Below are positions 50,656-64,000 of a stretch of DNA of 64,000 bases, piece after piece; position 1 is the stretch's first letter, and the number at the start of each line of letters is the position of its first letter. The notes under the pieces are model-generated. The model worked only from the letters and a program-made list of their open reading frames with translations, searched no databases and was not told the origin of the DNA. The translations under genes were made by a program, and so were the position numbers. This stretch comes from Tubiluchus corallicola (taxonomy: Eukaryota; Priapulida; Priapulimorpha; Priapulimorphida; Tubiluchidae): positions 388,501 through 452,500 of the forward strand of contig JAQGDQ010000151.1 of NCBI GenBank assembly GCA_030141605.1, read 5' to 3'.

Positions 50656-52507
50656 ATAATTTCATTTAGGACATAGTCCACGGACAATAACTTAAGTAAC
50701 TCAATACTTCTTTCCAAGGTGGTCCCGATTAATATTACTCGATATTACTTCGATAAGCCCGCGTAATGATTTGTGTGATGACTAAATTAGTGGAGGTAGC
50801 TAATCATTTGATAGTGACAGTAGAACGGGGTGACTAAGGTCGATAACAAATTGGAAATTAGGAGAAGTGTAATATGGAACTAAACCAAAATTACCCTATG
50901 GAAGCTGCGAAAAACAAAACTTTTCCTTTCTCTAGATAACTCATTTATCGCCACCTTCACATTTTCAAGTAGCTTTCCTCTGGTTGACTTGTTTATTTCT
51001 CAGTTACTTAACTTAATGAAGCCAATTGCGGGTAACGTTACTTGACTACTAATGCGAACATTTAAAGATCTAAAGCTGTTTAAAACAGCTTCATTTTCTC
51101 CGTTCAGGGATAGGAGGGCTTCAATTACAAATGGCATAAACTAATTATATCCTCAGCAATATAGATTGGAGAGATGCATAGAATACGCTGTTGTCAAACC
51201 TGGTTTGAAAAACGGGTCATTTTTAATTGAGTTTTCTTGATTTGAGCGTCATTGTTAATCATTTGAGAGACATTTGTTACACAACTGTAACATGCAAAAA
51301 GAAATATATGGATACAGGAAAATAGTTTTTTAATTGATCCTCAGCTTTATATCTTTTGATGACATCGTTTTATGGACTAAGCTGATAAACCAAGCAGTCT
51401 GTGCCTGCCACTGCAAACAACTATGAAGTCAAACAGTATGCATGCTATGTCGAACAAATCACTTTTATTTAAACGGACTGACAGGCGGACGGACGCACGG
51501 GCGAACAGATAGTCAGACAGATAAGCTGATAAACAAACCAATAAATAAATAAAATAAATAGAGTAAAGCGTGAGTAGCGAAATGTCTCATTACGGGTTCC
51601 ATAACATAAGATTGTAGGACATGAAATTTCTTCCTCGCAAGAACTGTTTGATTCATTGTACATTCATTGGCATTATGTAGATGACTGTTTGTGTCGATAT
51701 CTTTATATATCACAATAAAAAATGAATAAATTCAGAATTAGCTTACTAAATTTCGAAATACATATTCGAAATATGGAGATTTTGCTCAATCTGTTCTGTG
51801 TAAACGCCGTGTAAAAACTAAACAAATGGCGCAATAAAAATAATAACGTTACAGTTCTAGATAACAGAAGCCATTACGAAAGTCAATCAAACATTGTCTA
51901 AATCCTTGAAACATTTCTTAGAGGTTAATTTCTGTGCTCATGATCTTGTTTTGTTGATTGCTTTTAGTTAAATATTATTCAATTATCATTATTATTGATC
52001 AAAAGATAAGTCCGCAAGGCGAAAGGATGCAACTGCAATTTTTCTTCGAAGATTTCATCGAGCAGTAATTAATGATTTAGTTTTTAATGGTTCGACGATG
52101 TGCCTTTGATGACCTAAAGCAAAGTGACATTATTTTAGTAGTTCGTGTCAAATCTTCTAACTGACAATGTTTGAAGAAAGTTTACACAACATAAGGATTT
52201 CATTTTGTTTTCTCTCTTCTTCCTTTCGTTTTTTCATTTCCTGTTCCTCCTCCTTCCTTCTTCTCTTCTCTTCTCTCGTTTCTTCTTCTTGTTCATAAAT
52301 GTGCTAACTATAACTGTGTCCTCGAAGCCTGGGCAATAGTCTATCCCAAGTATATTGAAGCGTTGACAAAATTCAGTGAAAATAAATATTGCTAGATATA
52401 ATACGTTATAGTGTGGTAATAATGGTGTACGTACATATTGGTAAACTTTACGCCTAATTAATTCTAATGAGAAACGTAATGCACTGTTAATTGTAAAGTT
52501 AGTTAAC
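50656..52507. other. Intergenic, no gene seen
   Basis: It contains a worn tetranucleotide tract (GACT, GACG, GACA, GATA, AACA, AATA in 4-bp register) at 51476-51560. No exon recognised. Confidence 0.4.
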
Positions 52508-52668
52508 ATAAGAAAACGCTGAATGCCCTGTAGTTTCAAAATAATTATTTTTAGTTCTTACAGAAGCTTTCACCTTAGCGGCCTGATGAAGCTCACTAGG
52601 GTAAAAACCTCTGTTGGGAAATAAAAATAATTATTTTGAGACTATAAGTGCATTCAACGTTTTCTTAT
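52508..52668 (+). repeat. Foldback with 46-bp arms enclosing a hammerhead-like core
   Basis: Arms 52508-52553 and 52622-52668 are inverted copies with a handful of mismatches (shared AAAATAATTATTTTTA). The loop contains CTGATGA (52583-52589), a GCTC-ACTA-GGGT stem-loop with wobble pairs, an A-rich stretch where GAAA is expected, and C-CTCT-G as a minimal stem III ending GTT (52613-52615). This is the layout of the short-stem-III hammerheads carried by Penelope-like elements, but the G of GAAA is A. Probably a worn element end. Confidence 0.5.
52583..52615 (+). ncRNA. Hammerhead ribozyme-like motif, degenerate
   Basis: The order CUGAUGA, stem II, (G)AAA, tiny stem III, GUU is present. The predicted cleavage point would be after U at 52615. 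Helix I would be the long flanking inverted repeat, with an asymmetric internal loop on the 5' side (it contains TTTCACC, which could pair with GGGAAA at 52616). The change at G12 would be expected to abolish catalysis. Confidence 0.4.
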
Positions 52669-52816
52669 ATTAAAATGACCAGTCTCAGGAGAGCTTTTTC
52701 ATATTGTGTATATATTATATTCCTCACTGTTTTGCTTTTACTTGCTGTGAGGGTGTTTTGTACATGATGTGGTTACTGACGTTGGATTGAGGCCTTGTAT
52801 ATATTTATGCATTATG

Positions 52817-54265
<1,449 letters not shown>

Positions 54266-54269
54266 GGGT

Positions 54270-54545
54270 AAAGTGAACAGCTGAGTGGTTTCAGCGTATG
54301 TTAACAACCAAAGTTAAGCAACGCCGAGGTTGATTAGCGAATGGATGGTAACTACTAGGTTCATTATTCGCTCTGGGAAGTTTCATTCACCATACTCGCT
54401 CTGGCACTTGATTTCCTTAAAGAAGATGCGCTCACATTCCACATTACTGAGATACTTCTGTCTGCTCTGTGTCTCATCTTAAAGTATTAGCTTTGTGAAA
54501 GGAAGTGAGTACACCGAGCAAACTGACGGCGCTTAAGAATAACTG
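54270..54545 (+). repeat. SINE-like dispersed repeat with 5S rRNA-like segment, copy 2
   Basis: AAAGTTAAGCAACGCCGAGG (54310-54329), then TTAG, TGGATGG (54342-54348) and CTAGG at the same spacing match the internal control region of metazoan 5S rRNA (A box, intermediate element, start of C box). Upstream, AGCTGAGTGGTT followed by TTAAC-7 nt-GTTAA looks like a tRNA A box and anticodon arm. Downstream sequence is shared with the copy at 18412. A 5S-derived SINE (SINE3 type) or a tRNA/5S composite fits. Confidence 0.55.
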
Positions 54546-54649
54546 ACGAAAAGCCTCAGAGCCTATCTAATATAAAAGTAGCTATAAAAGAGGCTTAACG
54601 TAGAAACTGATCCTTGATGAGTAACACGAGTAATATTGTTACAGTGTCA

Positions 54650-54700
54650 ATTCATTCAATTTAGTTTTATTTGCCTCATACAATCCAACAGAAGGTTTGC
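54650..54700 (-). mobile_element. Possible LINE 3' end fragment
   Basis: On minus, GAGGCAAATAAAACTAAATTGAATGAATTG has the AATAAA-plus-tail-repeat look of a LINE terminus; only a few dozen bases are recognisable. Confidence 0.25.
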
Positions 54701-56012
<1,312 letters not shown>

Positions 56013-56804
56013 ATCGTTATATAGCACAGCACCGGCCATAGCCTTTCTGTTTCTTTATGCTTTTCTTCCTTTTCTTTCTTTTCACCCATCCCTATCTTTT
56101 TCTTTCCATTTCTTCTCGAGGTGGCCTTTAACTTAGGCGGCTATATTGCTTCTTCTGCAGAAAATAACTTTTATAGATTTTTTCGCTAAGTGAGGTGATT
56201 CAAAAACAAGAAATATTGAATAAGCTATAATCATGTTTTTGCTTAAAAATGATGCCATTTTATCTATCTTTCTATCTATCTATCCAAAGGAAATCCGGTT
56301 TTAAGTCCTGTAATGTCAACATTTTATTGCGTAATTGAACATAGAGGTCGATTTATCCAAGTTTGAACTTTGTACTGCGGTGTCAGTATTTTATTCTGCT
56401 GTCATTTAGTTAATTTATCCATGTCTGATCTAAGTACGACAGTATTTTATTTCTACAGTATCTGTGTATGTTGTTCAATTTAACTCGTTTTAAAGTTTGA
56501 TGAAGGCGAATAAATTATTTCTTCTTCCTTTAGACGAATCGATGGAAGAGCTTACAATTACTGTGTTCTAATTCTGATTTAAGATGTTAGCATAATAATT
56601 AGACTAATCATTGCAGAACTTTATTCGCAAACATCATTAGCGAATCAATAATCGAGGCCATATATATAGCTGCCAGCAGGCAGTTTTGAATCGTTCAGTA
56701 AAAGTGGACAATTTTCATTAAATATGACGTAAATTCAGTACATTTAGCGTAATTTCATGATATTTCAGGACCTTTTAGTCCTGCAATCTAGCATATGCAT
56801 AGGA

Positions 56805-57415
56805 ACGAGGGAACAAACGAACAAACAGGATTGGAAAGGAAGAAATGAGCAGACAGGATTGGAAAAGAACAAAAAACAGACAGGGTTGGAAAGGAACAAA
56901 TGAGCAGACAGGATTGGAAAAGAACAAAAAACAGACAGGGTTGGAAAGGAACAAATGAACAGACAGGGTTGAAAAGGAATTAACAAACAGACAGGGTTGA
57001 AAAGGAACAGACGAACAGACAAGGTTGGAAAAGAACAAAAAACAGACAGGGTTGTAAAGGAACAAATGAACAGACAGGGTTGGAAAGGAACAAACGAACA
57101 GACAAGGTTGGAAAGGAACAAACGAACAGACAAGGTTGGAAAAGAACAAAAAACAGACATGGTTGTAAAGGAACAAATGAACAGACAGGGTTGAAAAGGA
57201 ATTAACGAACAGACAGGGTTGAAAAGGAACAAACGAACAGACAAGGTTGGAAAAGAACAAACAAACAGACAGGATTGGAAAGGAACAAATGAGCAGACAG
57301 GATTGGAAAAGAACAAAAAACAGACATGGTTGTAAAGGAACAAATGAACAGACAGGGTTGAAAAGGAATTAACGAACAGACAGGGTTGGAAAAGAGCAAA
57401 CAAACGGACAAACAT
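56805..57415. repeat. Minisatellite, 27-28 bp units, about 21 copies
   Basis: The unit is of the form TTGGAAAGGAACAAATGAAC + AGACAGGG. Starts were read at 56831, 56859, 56886, 56914, 56941, 56969, 56997 and 57025, so units alternate between 27 and 28 bp. Two subtypes (GGAACAAATGAGC and AGAACAAAAAAC) alternate in the first part, pointing to a higher-order unit of about 55 bp. The long minus-strand frame exists because the unit lacks stop triplets. Confidence 0.92.
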
Positions 57416-58429
57416 GTACAATATTTAGATTGTCTGACACCTTTGTAGAAAAGCTTGAGAAGGTATTAGAAAACGATTACTAGATAATGTTAACAATAAA
57501 ATTCTAGTAACTGTTATCAACTGGGTACGAATTTTACAATCTCGTTAGTTTAAAATGTGGAACAAAAAGGGCTGTCACAAAGTAAATGGTTAATATTACA
57601 AGAATTAACGACTCACAGGGTCTCACATAAAGTAATCTAATGTAAAAAAGTCTAATTAAACGACATTTCTGGGTTACCTGACGGAAGGTAGACTAGTTTG
57701 ACGAAGGCAGACAAAAGGGTTAGCATAAAGTAATTGGTTAGTAATACAGGAATCTTTTTTGTGGCGACTCACAGGTCTCGCGTTGTTTCAAGCAAAACGT
57801 TTACTGCTGTAAAAAATTCAGTTTTTGCAGTAAAGTAATCATAAAGAAATGCACGAAGACAAACATACCTTATTTTACAAAATATCTCCAAACAATGAAG
57901 TCTTTGTAACTTGGGTACATACAATTATCTTACACGGTCATGTTATTTGACCCCAGCGCCCACATGAAAATGACACGTCGTCAAATGGTGACCCAAGTGA
58001 CCCATTTCCAGCATTTGGCCAGCGATGCAAAAAATCTTTAGCAATGATTTTACTTTGCTACGCTTGATGCCTACACCCCAGATGCAGCACACCAACCAAA
58101 TGTTGGCAGCTCTGTTGGCGGTCATTCAACAGTGAAACTGTTTTAGTTTGCTGGCATCTCTGTTAGTCTTAAACTAGAATGCAGCCAGTTTCGATTAACA
58201 TCGCTGCTGGATGCTGCCCTATATACCAAAACTTCCCTAAAACTTATCACAAAACATCCCAACAGCCGAGGTGATTTTAGATGTGCAAGTGCCTTTGAGC
58301 TTTTCCGACTAAAATGAATCTACCAACAAAAATGCAAGTTAGAACGAAGTTTTTAGTGCAATAATTTCGTGATGTATGTAGATAATTTACAATGCTTTTT
58401 TGACAGCTTACTGCTTCTCCCCGGTCTTC
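57416..58429. other. Intergenic, no gene seen
   Basis: AT-rich; no exon or repeat recognised. Confidence 0.4.
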
Positions 58430-58555
58430 TTCCCCTGTTTTCTTTCTTTTTCTTTTTTTCTTTCTTTTTCTCTCGTTCTCTTTCCCTTTGGCTTTTCCTT
58501 CCTCTTATTACGTCGTACCTTCTTAGCAAACATTCAGAATGCTAACAAAACATAA

Positions 58556-58557
<2 letters not shown>

Positions 58558-58632
<75 letters not shown>
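58558..58632. repeat. (GA)n microsatellite
   Basis: Pure GA run, preceded at 58430-58500 by a pyrimidine-rich TTTCTTTTTC stretch. Confidence 0.97.
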
Positions 58633-58635
<3 letters not shown>

Positions 58636-61600
58636 CACAAAAATTATATTAATCAACAAACTAGTAAAAAATGAACTGCAGTTCTCTCTAAATTGTTAAT
58701 TCAATAGATGGCTTTATTTTAATGAGCGAAAGTTAAAAGCTTTTTTCTTGTTTATGGAAGCGCACAATATAAAGTACTTTGTTATTGTGATTGTTTATAA
58801 GTTTTCGGTATGTGAGATTACGCGTTTATCTTTTATGAAAATATAGTGAAACAGTTCATTAAACGAATTAACTAATTTTACTGTTATTCGACAATGTCCT
58901 ATAGATGGCTTCGTCTATAACAGGTTGCCAGCTATGTGTTTGTAAATTTGCACAGCGTGAACATTTGATTCTAATAAGATGTATCTGTACATCAGAAGCT
59001 TAGCAAAAATTTAATCAAATGGCGTAAAAAATTCATAAATTGGGCAATTTTCTGTTGCATTATTTGATTTTTGCAGATAGCACGTCCTGCCGCCTTTCAG
59101 ATTGCTCTTTGCTGAATCAAGTTTGCACGTCAGAATCAACAAATGAAACTAATCCTTTATGTCTGTATCAGTCATTATTGTTATTCCACACTTCCCTTCG
59201 AGAATCTAAGTGAACTCTGTCTGCCCAAACTACAAAGACTTTGCGAATTATGTGAATCTGACTTCCCTCCCATGTGGGCTAACATTTGATTTCAATAACG
59301 AAGATCTCGCCGCGACAAAAACATAACAAGAATGCCATAAAACATGAAAAACTCATGTTGACCTTATAGTGCCAGTTGTAAACTGCGACTACGAAAAGCT
59401 GAGCAATAGAAAGAAATTGGAGTGAAGTAGAGAGAAAGGATTGGGAAATTTTGCAACTGGAAAGTAATAAGTGGCAAGCTCAGTAGCATGAAATAAAAAT
59501 TCTAGTTGATTCAAAACGTTACTCTCTTGTCTGTTTATTCTAGACTAAGCAATACTAATAAGATTCTGTTTCCAGTTTACGATTAGGCCACTAGTCGCCA
59601 CGCAAGAGCCCAGTCATAGAATTTTTGAACATAACAAGGAATTATATGAAAAATTCAGTTAGTTATTTTTTTATTTTCGTTAACATGTCCATTATCCATG
59701 GCTATTAAACCCGTACGTCCAGGGACGAAGTTCCTTTTCACAGTTACCAAAAAAGTCTGAGCGTACCTGAGCGTGTTATTTATGCTGGAAATTTTAACAT
59801 TCTGGTAGGAAGCTAAGTTAGACAGATAGAGACAAATCTCGGATCCTTCATGGACTTTCTGTTCCCTTAGGGTTGTGTGAGCTTTTTGGACCCAATCCCC
59901 CCGGCCATTGTGTGTGTGGAGAAGTTCCAGCAGCTGTGTGTTTTTTCTAAATCGTTGTCATTATGAGTTTTTTGCGGTTTGTGCAAATAGTTCAGTTTGT
60001 GTTGTCAGTATCGCTGCTTTTCTTGAATCAACAACGATATTCTTACACTTTTCTATAGATGAACTTTTCTATAGTCGTTTAACAGTTACGATAAGGTAGT
60101 TGAAGAGTGAAGACGTCTAGTTTAGGGTTAAAAACTTGCTCATACTCGTTCAAAAATGCCCATTTCAGTTATCATTTCAAAACTTAAAACAATAAATTTT
60201 TGTTAGGTTGTGCACTCAGAAAAAGAAATGGGCTATGCAGTTTACATTTCTCTTCACTGAAAATTTCTCTGTAGATCTATGAGCATCTTGCCTTATTACT
60301 AATCGTGTTATCCCTTGCTGTGAAGAATGACTTGCGTATAAATAACATTATTGCGATATAGATTTATACAATTTTTCCCCTGAATTTTATTATCCCGTGG
60401 TTGTGGCGTATCTGGTTTTAGAAGAGCACTGATTGGTGAAGCTACTGAAATCACTACGACTTCAAGTTTTGGCAGTCTGTAAAACTGTAACAAATTTGCT
60501 ACTGAATGTATAAAGCTCTTTGGTGCTGTATTGTGTATGGGTTAAAGGAAAATATTAATAATCGCTTCGTGTGGATCAGGTCTTTCTTCAAACTCATAAA
60601 CTAGGCAATTCCTCTGTTTCCATATTGCATGACTGTTTTCAAATACGTTGTTGTAAATTTACGTCGAATGCATAATGAGTGCGCAAAAAGCATGATATTT
60701 ATTTATTATATGTGTTTACAAGCATTGCATGTAGGTTGTTAAGTAACTTAAATGTATCGTTTTTGTGTAGCATATAATAACCTATTAGGATCTAACAGCA
60801 TTTAATGAAAGCTGTGCTGCATAGCAAAAATCATCATTTTCCCGTATATCTTTTCGCACACATTCACAATTTTTGAATAATGGTAATAACGCCGGGAGTT
60901 CTAATATTGAAAGGAGCCTTGTTTTTATTCTCGTATTTGGCATAGCAAGCCTATTTGGGTTTCGTGGTAGCCCTATTGCTTCTTGAGACTTACAATTTTC
61001 CGAATAATTTAAGATGCAAGACATTGTTTTAGAAAGAGTTCATTGGGACCAAGAATGCGCGGTTATGATTTGCTCGGTCCAAAAGGATTGGCATTTGTAT
61101 ATGACCGTGACTATAATATTGTCACCGCTGTTGAAACCACCGCAATACTTCTCATGAGAGAAGCAACGTGATCACAAAGTAACGCTATAGTCTATTAAAC
61201 AGGCTTGGTAGCGTGCGCACGTGGTCTATCACATAGAAGAAATTAGGTGCTGATCCAAAAAATTGGGTAAAAGTTGTAAAAATGTCTGGCGCGTCGCAAT
61301 TCGTTTAGATTTCCGACAAGCAGGCAGGTTTTACGATAATATACTGCCTCTGTTCATCATCGCTTTGAGTCTAATTGCAAAGAAACGGTTTATTTTGTTC
61401 AGCCGAGCACCCGAAGGTGCAATCATGCTTTAAATTTATGTTGCGAAAGCGTTTTTAAGAAGCTCGTAAACAAAGGTACTTTGTCAAAATTCTATGATGT
61501 TTCGGAATGCTTAAAATTGCGCTTTGATTTTCAGTACGGCTCGACAGAAGCGAATTCAAATTGGCATTTCATAGAATTTCCCTTATTTATGACACTTAAT

Positions 61601-61754
61601 TAAAGATTCAGGATGAATTTAGAACAATATTACAAAAATTTATGGTTCTGTGTCTTCATTCCAGTGAAATATAGAAGTGAAAGTCTGATGGCTTAGATTT
61701 TCTTGATGTCAGAATCTTAACAGGCCTACTTGACCGTTTCTCCCTATTAACACT
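58633..61754. other. Intergenic, no gene seen
   Basis: Frames of 60-79 codons occur (59908, 60308, 60785) without motifs or splice support. Confidence 0.4.
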
Positions 61755-61756
61755 CA

Positions 61757-61848
<92 letters not shown>

Positions 61849-61851
61849 AGC
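61755..61851. repeat. (TC)n microsatellite
   Basis: A TC run with a few single-base interruptions. Confidence 0.95.
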
Positions 61852-62334
61852 GAGGTTTAACGTGTAACAACCAGCTTCACTAAACCATAGTGATTTAACT
61901 CCATTACAATCAGTTATTCCACAAAGCTATATTGACGTATGCATAAGCTTTCCATACATCTGACCATGACACAGTAAAAGCTGGATATATGGTTACATGT
62001 AAGTTTGGTTCCAAACATTTGCAAATTCGTCGGAATTTGCTTGGTTTGGACATACGATATATTTATTGATTTTTTTTCTGTCGAAAACAAGTGTCAATAG
62101 GTCAGACTGCCATGAGTCAAAGAGGCCAGCGACTGAAATGGATTATAACTGCTATCTCACAGACCTTTAGCTCACTTTGTCTGTGGCAAAATATCTTAAA
62201 AATTAGCAGAAATGAATTGGCGAATTTATTACTTTTTATCGTGGTCGGCGTCAGACATGGTTAAATAGTTCCACTAATAATTTCCTGCCCGCCGTGTCCG
62301 GCCCTTTTCTCTTCCAATGGGTTGAATTCCAAAG

Positions 62335-62457
62335 ATGGCTTCTAAGTTTCAAAAGGTCGTGTACCGATTGTATGCAGTGGATCATCAAAGTACAATGAAA
62401 AATATTGCAGTTGTTGTTCGAATAGTCAACGATGGCTACGCAAAATTAAACAGCAAG
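62335..62457 (+). CDS. Candidate first coding exon, unidentified
   Basis: An ATG in strong context (AAAGATGG) follows a short GC-rich block (CCCGCCGTGTCCGGCCC). It opens MASKFQKVVYRLYAVDHQ and stays protein-like through IAVVVRIVNDGYAKLNSK, ending at a fair donor, AGCAAG|GTATCA (62457/62458). No domain is recognised and no downstream exon was found before the window ends, so the call is weak. Reading through the donor gives 71 codons. Confidence 0.3.
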
Positions 62458-62675
62458 GTATCAGAATACTCAAGTAGCGGTAATAAATTTAAAACCAGGA
62501 ATAAACTTACCAAAGGTAACAAGGTTAAAATTTTGTATTACTTGATTTAGGGACAAATATAAAACAAAAATACCTGACATCTAACTGGTAAAATAATTTT
62601 GATAAAAAGCTTTATTAGTTTTTATCTTGGGCCGTAATAATTATTAAGTGTTTATCATTGTTAGTATTATTAAGT

Positions 62676-62790
62676 CATAAGTCATTTATTTCACCATACA
62701 CATTTACAGGTTACATATACAATATCTAGTGAAAGGGCCTACAATGGATATAATACAAATAAAAAATACTGCACAGAAAAGCCTCAAGCA
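62676..62790 (-). mobile_element. Possible LINE 3' end fragment
   Basis: On minus, GGTGAAATAAATGACTTATGACTTA gives AATAAA followed by two TGACTTA tail words, typical of CR1-like LINE ends. No coding part is attached. Confidence 0.35.
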
Positions 62791-64000
62791 CTATTCACTT
62801 ATACACGAAGGTAAATGTGTTGTGGGCAATCAAAAAGCAGGGCTTGTTAGATTGTCCCACACAGTGATAGAGGAAAAAAGTAATGGAGATAATCTGAAAA
62901 TTTAAAGTGAATCGTGATAAAAAAAACGTAGTGCTTAAAATGGAATGATGTAATGAATGAAACTCATATATGGAATGATATAAAAGATAGAAAGACTATT
63001 ATTTTTTAATAGTATGTAAAATTAAAATAACTTGATTAAGTTAACACCACTGTTTTGCAACTACTGTGAGGACACATTATTGTTCACTAATACCAAAATA
63101 TAATACATGTGCAGTAGATATTGCATAACAAGTGTTGCAGTAAGATATTTCATGTCAGGCATGACAAGAATCTGTAGTTATATTGTTAATACAGGATGCA
63201 ACATCTGTAATTACGCTTTTATCAAAATAATCGACAGTACCTAACAAATACTGATTCCGATGATTGGCTATATGAACTTAAAACAAACTGCATTATTAAT
63301 CATAACCTAAACATTTTTTTTAACAGTTAGACGAGCGTGCACACATGGAAACATCGTATAAACATTAGTATTGCAATACTAACACGCACTCTAATGTACT
63401 AATTACCAACACACCGTCTGCAGGTTTGTGTGTAGAAGAAACCAAAGCTTCTGTGCTTCGGATCAAATTGCGGAAGCTTACAAGTTCATCCGCCTGTTTC
63501 AGTGCTCAATTTGTTTAGCTTACAGGAAAACTATATCCATAATATTTACGTGAAGCGAAGAAAATAAACAACTTAACAAAGCAGGCTACGGCGAGTACAT
63601 GCGAATCAATGACGAATGCAAATATTATGCAAGTTTATATTAGTGCTTTATGCGTAATTACAGATAAAAGTTAAAGTTTACATAGTAATATCTCATATTG
63701 CGGCAATTGCAGTTTGTCTTATATATGCGCAAAACTAATTAATTTGAGTGCAAACCCATCTGCATGGGTCACGATTGATTACCTCGGATACAACGAATAC
63801 TGTGCGCCATGCAGCACAACAATTGCTACTTTACATAATTTAAAAATTAAGAAAAAAGGGCGAGAAATGCGTTTGGTGACTGTTCTAAATTTGGCAGACA
63901 TTTGCTGTTTCTTTGCATCTCAATTTAGAGGACTCTGAGACTCTCAGCAATGTACATTGCTTAACTTTAAGATGTCTCCTACTAGTGTGTTTGGGAAGAC
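62791..64000. other. Intergenic to window end, no gene seen
   Basis: AT-rich; the 74-codon frame at 63714 has no motif. Confidence 0.4.

Noticed and set aside
56765-57421. 218-codon minus-strand frame rich in Phe, Cys and Ser
   Set aside because: Follows the 27-28 bp minisatellite; several frames are open because the unit has no stop triplet, and units shift frame every copy.

Overview
The window looks like nuclear DNA of a metazoan, probably a marine invertebrate. It is AT-rich, with GT-AG introns, long gene-poor stretches, many long microsatellites (AG/CT, CA, AAT, GTA, CATA), decayed LINEs and short dispersed repeats. The species cannot be named from this sequence. There is no operon, CRISPR or other prokaryotic structure.

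Three genes can be built with confidence, all in the first 22 kb. (1) An LNX-type RING / TRAF-like zinc finger / 4xPDZ protein (plus strand, 2504-4312) has its whole 602-residue coding sequence in one exon behind a splice acceptor. (2) A FAM110-family gene (plus strand) is spliced here from three exons, 7918-7999, 11448-11560 and 12351-14081. All junctions are in phase and give 641 residues carrying both conserved FAM110 end motifs. (3) A gene on the minus strand is spliced from five exons (21838-21772, 20315-19902, 19069-18875, 18228-18141, 18005-17555). It encodes a 404-residue type I membrane protein: signal peptide, one CUB domain, Ser/Thr-rich and acidic stalk, one transmembrane helix, and a tyrosine-rich cytoplasmic tail. 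No functional link between the three is evident beyond all being plausible signalling or scaffold proteins.

The remaining 42 kb (22-64 kb) has no gene I can support firmly. It holds a 5'-truncated LINE pseudogene (37.6-40.1 kb), a possible decayed coding stretch (34.26-34.64 kb), a few candidate first exons or promoters (24.0, 36.8 and 62.3 kb), and abundant simple repeats.

Repeat structures stand out. There is a 235-bp-arm inverted repeat made partly of degenerate TTAGGG-like repeats (640-1458). A CR1/L2-like LINE in FAM110 intron 1 carries two nested insertions, one of them a 349-bp solo LTR with a perfect ATTTA target duplication. A dispersed SINE-like family has two copies (18.4 and 54.3 kb) that resemble 5S rRNA internally. 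A foldback at 52.5 kb encloses a degenerate hammerhead-ribozyme-like core of the kind found in Penelope-like elements. A minisatellite of 27-28 bp units spans 56.8-57.4 kb. All family names rest on motif reading alone; no database search was possible.
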